From CAZTQN01 sp964615765 (GTDB lineage Bacteria > Planctomycetota > Phycisphaerae > Phycisphaerales > UBA1924), in contig CAZTQN010000060.1 of NCBI GenBank assembly GCA_964615765.1, positions 1-13,274 on the forward strand: a stretch of DNA of 13,274 nucleotides, written 5' to 3'. Positions 12,779 to 13,274 of the stretch are shown piece after piece. Made by a program: the position numbers and the translations under genes. Positions within the stretch are counted from its first letter, which is position 1, and each line of letters begins with the position of its first letter. Under the pieces are notes generated by a model. It had not been told where the DNA came from, did not search any database, and saw only the letters and a program-made list of their open reading frames with translations.

Positions 12779-12799
12779 TCAGCCCTCAGCCCTCGGCCC
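12779..12799. repeat. 7-bp tandem array (TCAGCCC) beyond the 16S terminator
   Basis: Three 7-bp units, TCAGCCC, TCAGCCC, TCGGCCC, followed by CTTCCC. On the minus strand it is four G-runs with 2-4 nt loops, 12 bp past the T-tract of the 16S terminator. It is the same class as the stop-adjacent arrays. Confidence 0.8.
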
Positions 12800-12810
12800 C
12801 TTCCCAAAGC

Positions 12811-12841
12811 AAAAACACACAGACCGCCTTGCGGCGGTCTG
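12811..12841 (-). terminator. Intrinsic terminator of the 16S rRNA transcript
   Basis: Minus strand: CAGACCGCC (12841-12833), GCAA tetraloop, GGCGGTCTG (12828-12820), then TGTGTTTTT. A 9-bp perfect stem with a U-tract, about 225 bp past the 3' end of 16S. With no tRNA or 23S before it, it shows that the 16S gene is transcribed separately from 23S/5S. Confidence 0.9.
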
Positions 12842-12844
12842 GTG

Positions 12845-13274
<430 letters not shown>

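Overview
This 13.3 kb high-GC window is bacterial chromosomal DNA, most likely from a planctomycete of the Phycisphaerae. That assignment is inferred from several things: an isolated 16S rRNA gene not followed by 23S; a secreted repeat protein ending in a paired ADFN..TVQDxFDFL..WF dockerin-like module with a terminal Cys, as I know it from Phycisphaerales; an OmcB/DUF11-type cysteine-rich lipoprotein; and sparse Shine-Dalgarno use. No phage, transposase, CRISPR or toxin gene is visible.

Layout. (i) 1-3208, minus strand: a HerA-type ATPase (20-2458) preceded by a DUF3465 membrane-anchored protein (2648-3208). The 189 bp between them is almost entirely short tandem repeats. (ii) 3209-3715: a REP-like hairpin, a promoter-like site, a terminator-like hairpin and a structured ~300 nt leader. 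(iii) 3716-8999, plus strand, envelope and secreted proteins: a 532-aa OmcB/DUF11-like lipoprotein with a strong SD, biased codons and a near-perfect terminator; a 901-aa exported protein with 14 WDPDG repeats and a dockerin-like C-terminus; and a 201-aa lipoprotein with a possible Cys-His-Asp triad. (iv) 9106-12263: a SAM methyltransferase (minus), a divergently transcribed PhoU (plus), and an acyltransferase-3 membrane protein (minus) convergent with PhoU. (v) 12264-13274: a gene-free stretch, an intrinsic terminator, a hairpin-rich trailer and the 3' end of a minus-strand 16S rRNA gene that runs off the window.

The genes do not form one pathway. The common theme is the cell envelope and secretion (two lipoproteins, one secreted dockerin-type protein, one membrane acyltransferase, one membrane-anchored DUF3465 protein), with PhoU as a phosphate-signalling gene.

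The most unusual signal is between the genes. Short tandem arrays, mostly of 7-bp period but unrelated in sequence, lie directly next to the stop codons of all four minus-strand protein genes and just beyond the 16S terminator. In every case the G-rich strand, often with GGG every 7 nt (G-quadruplex capable), is the sense strand of the gene that ends there. The second candidate is the long leader of the OmcB-like lipoprotein, which holds an early terminator-like hairpin and a closed helix with partial resemblance to a c-di-GMP-I (GEMM) aptamer.
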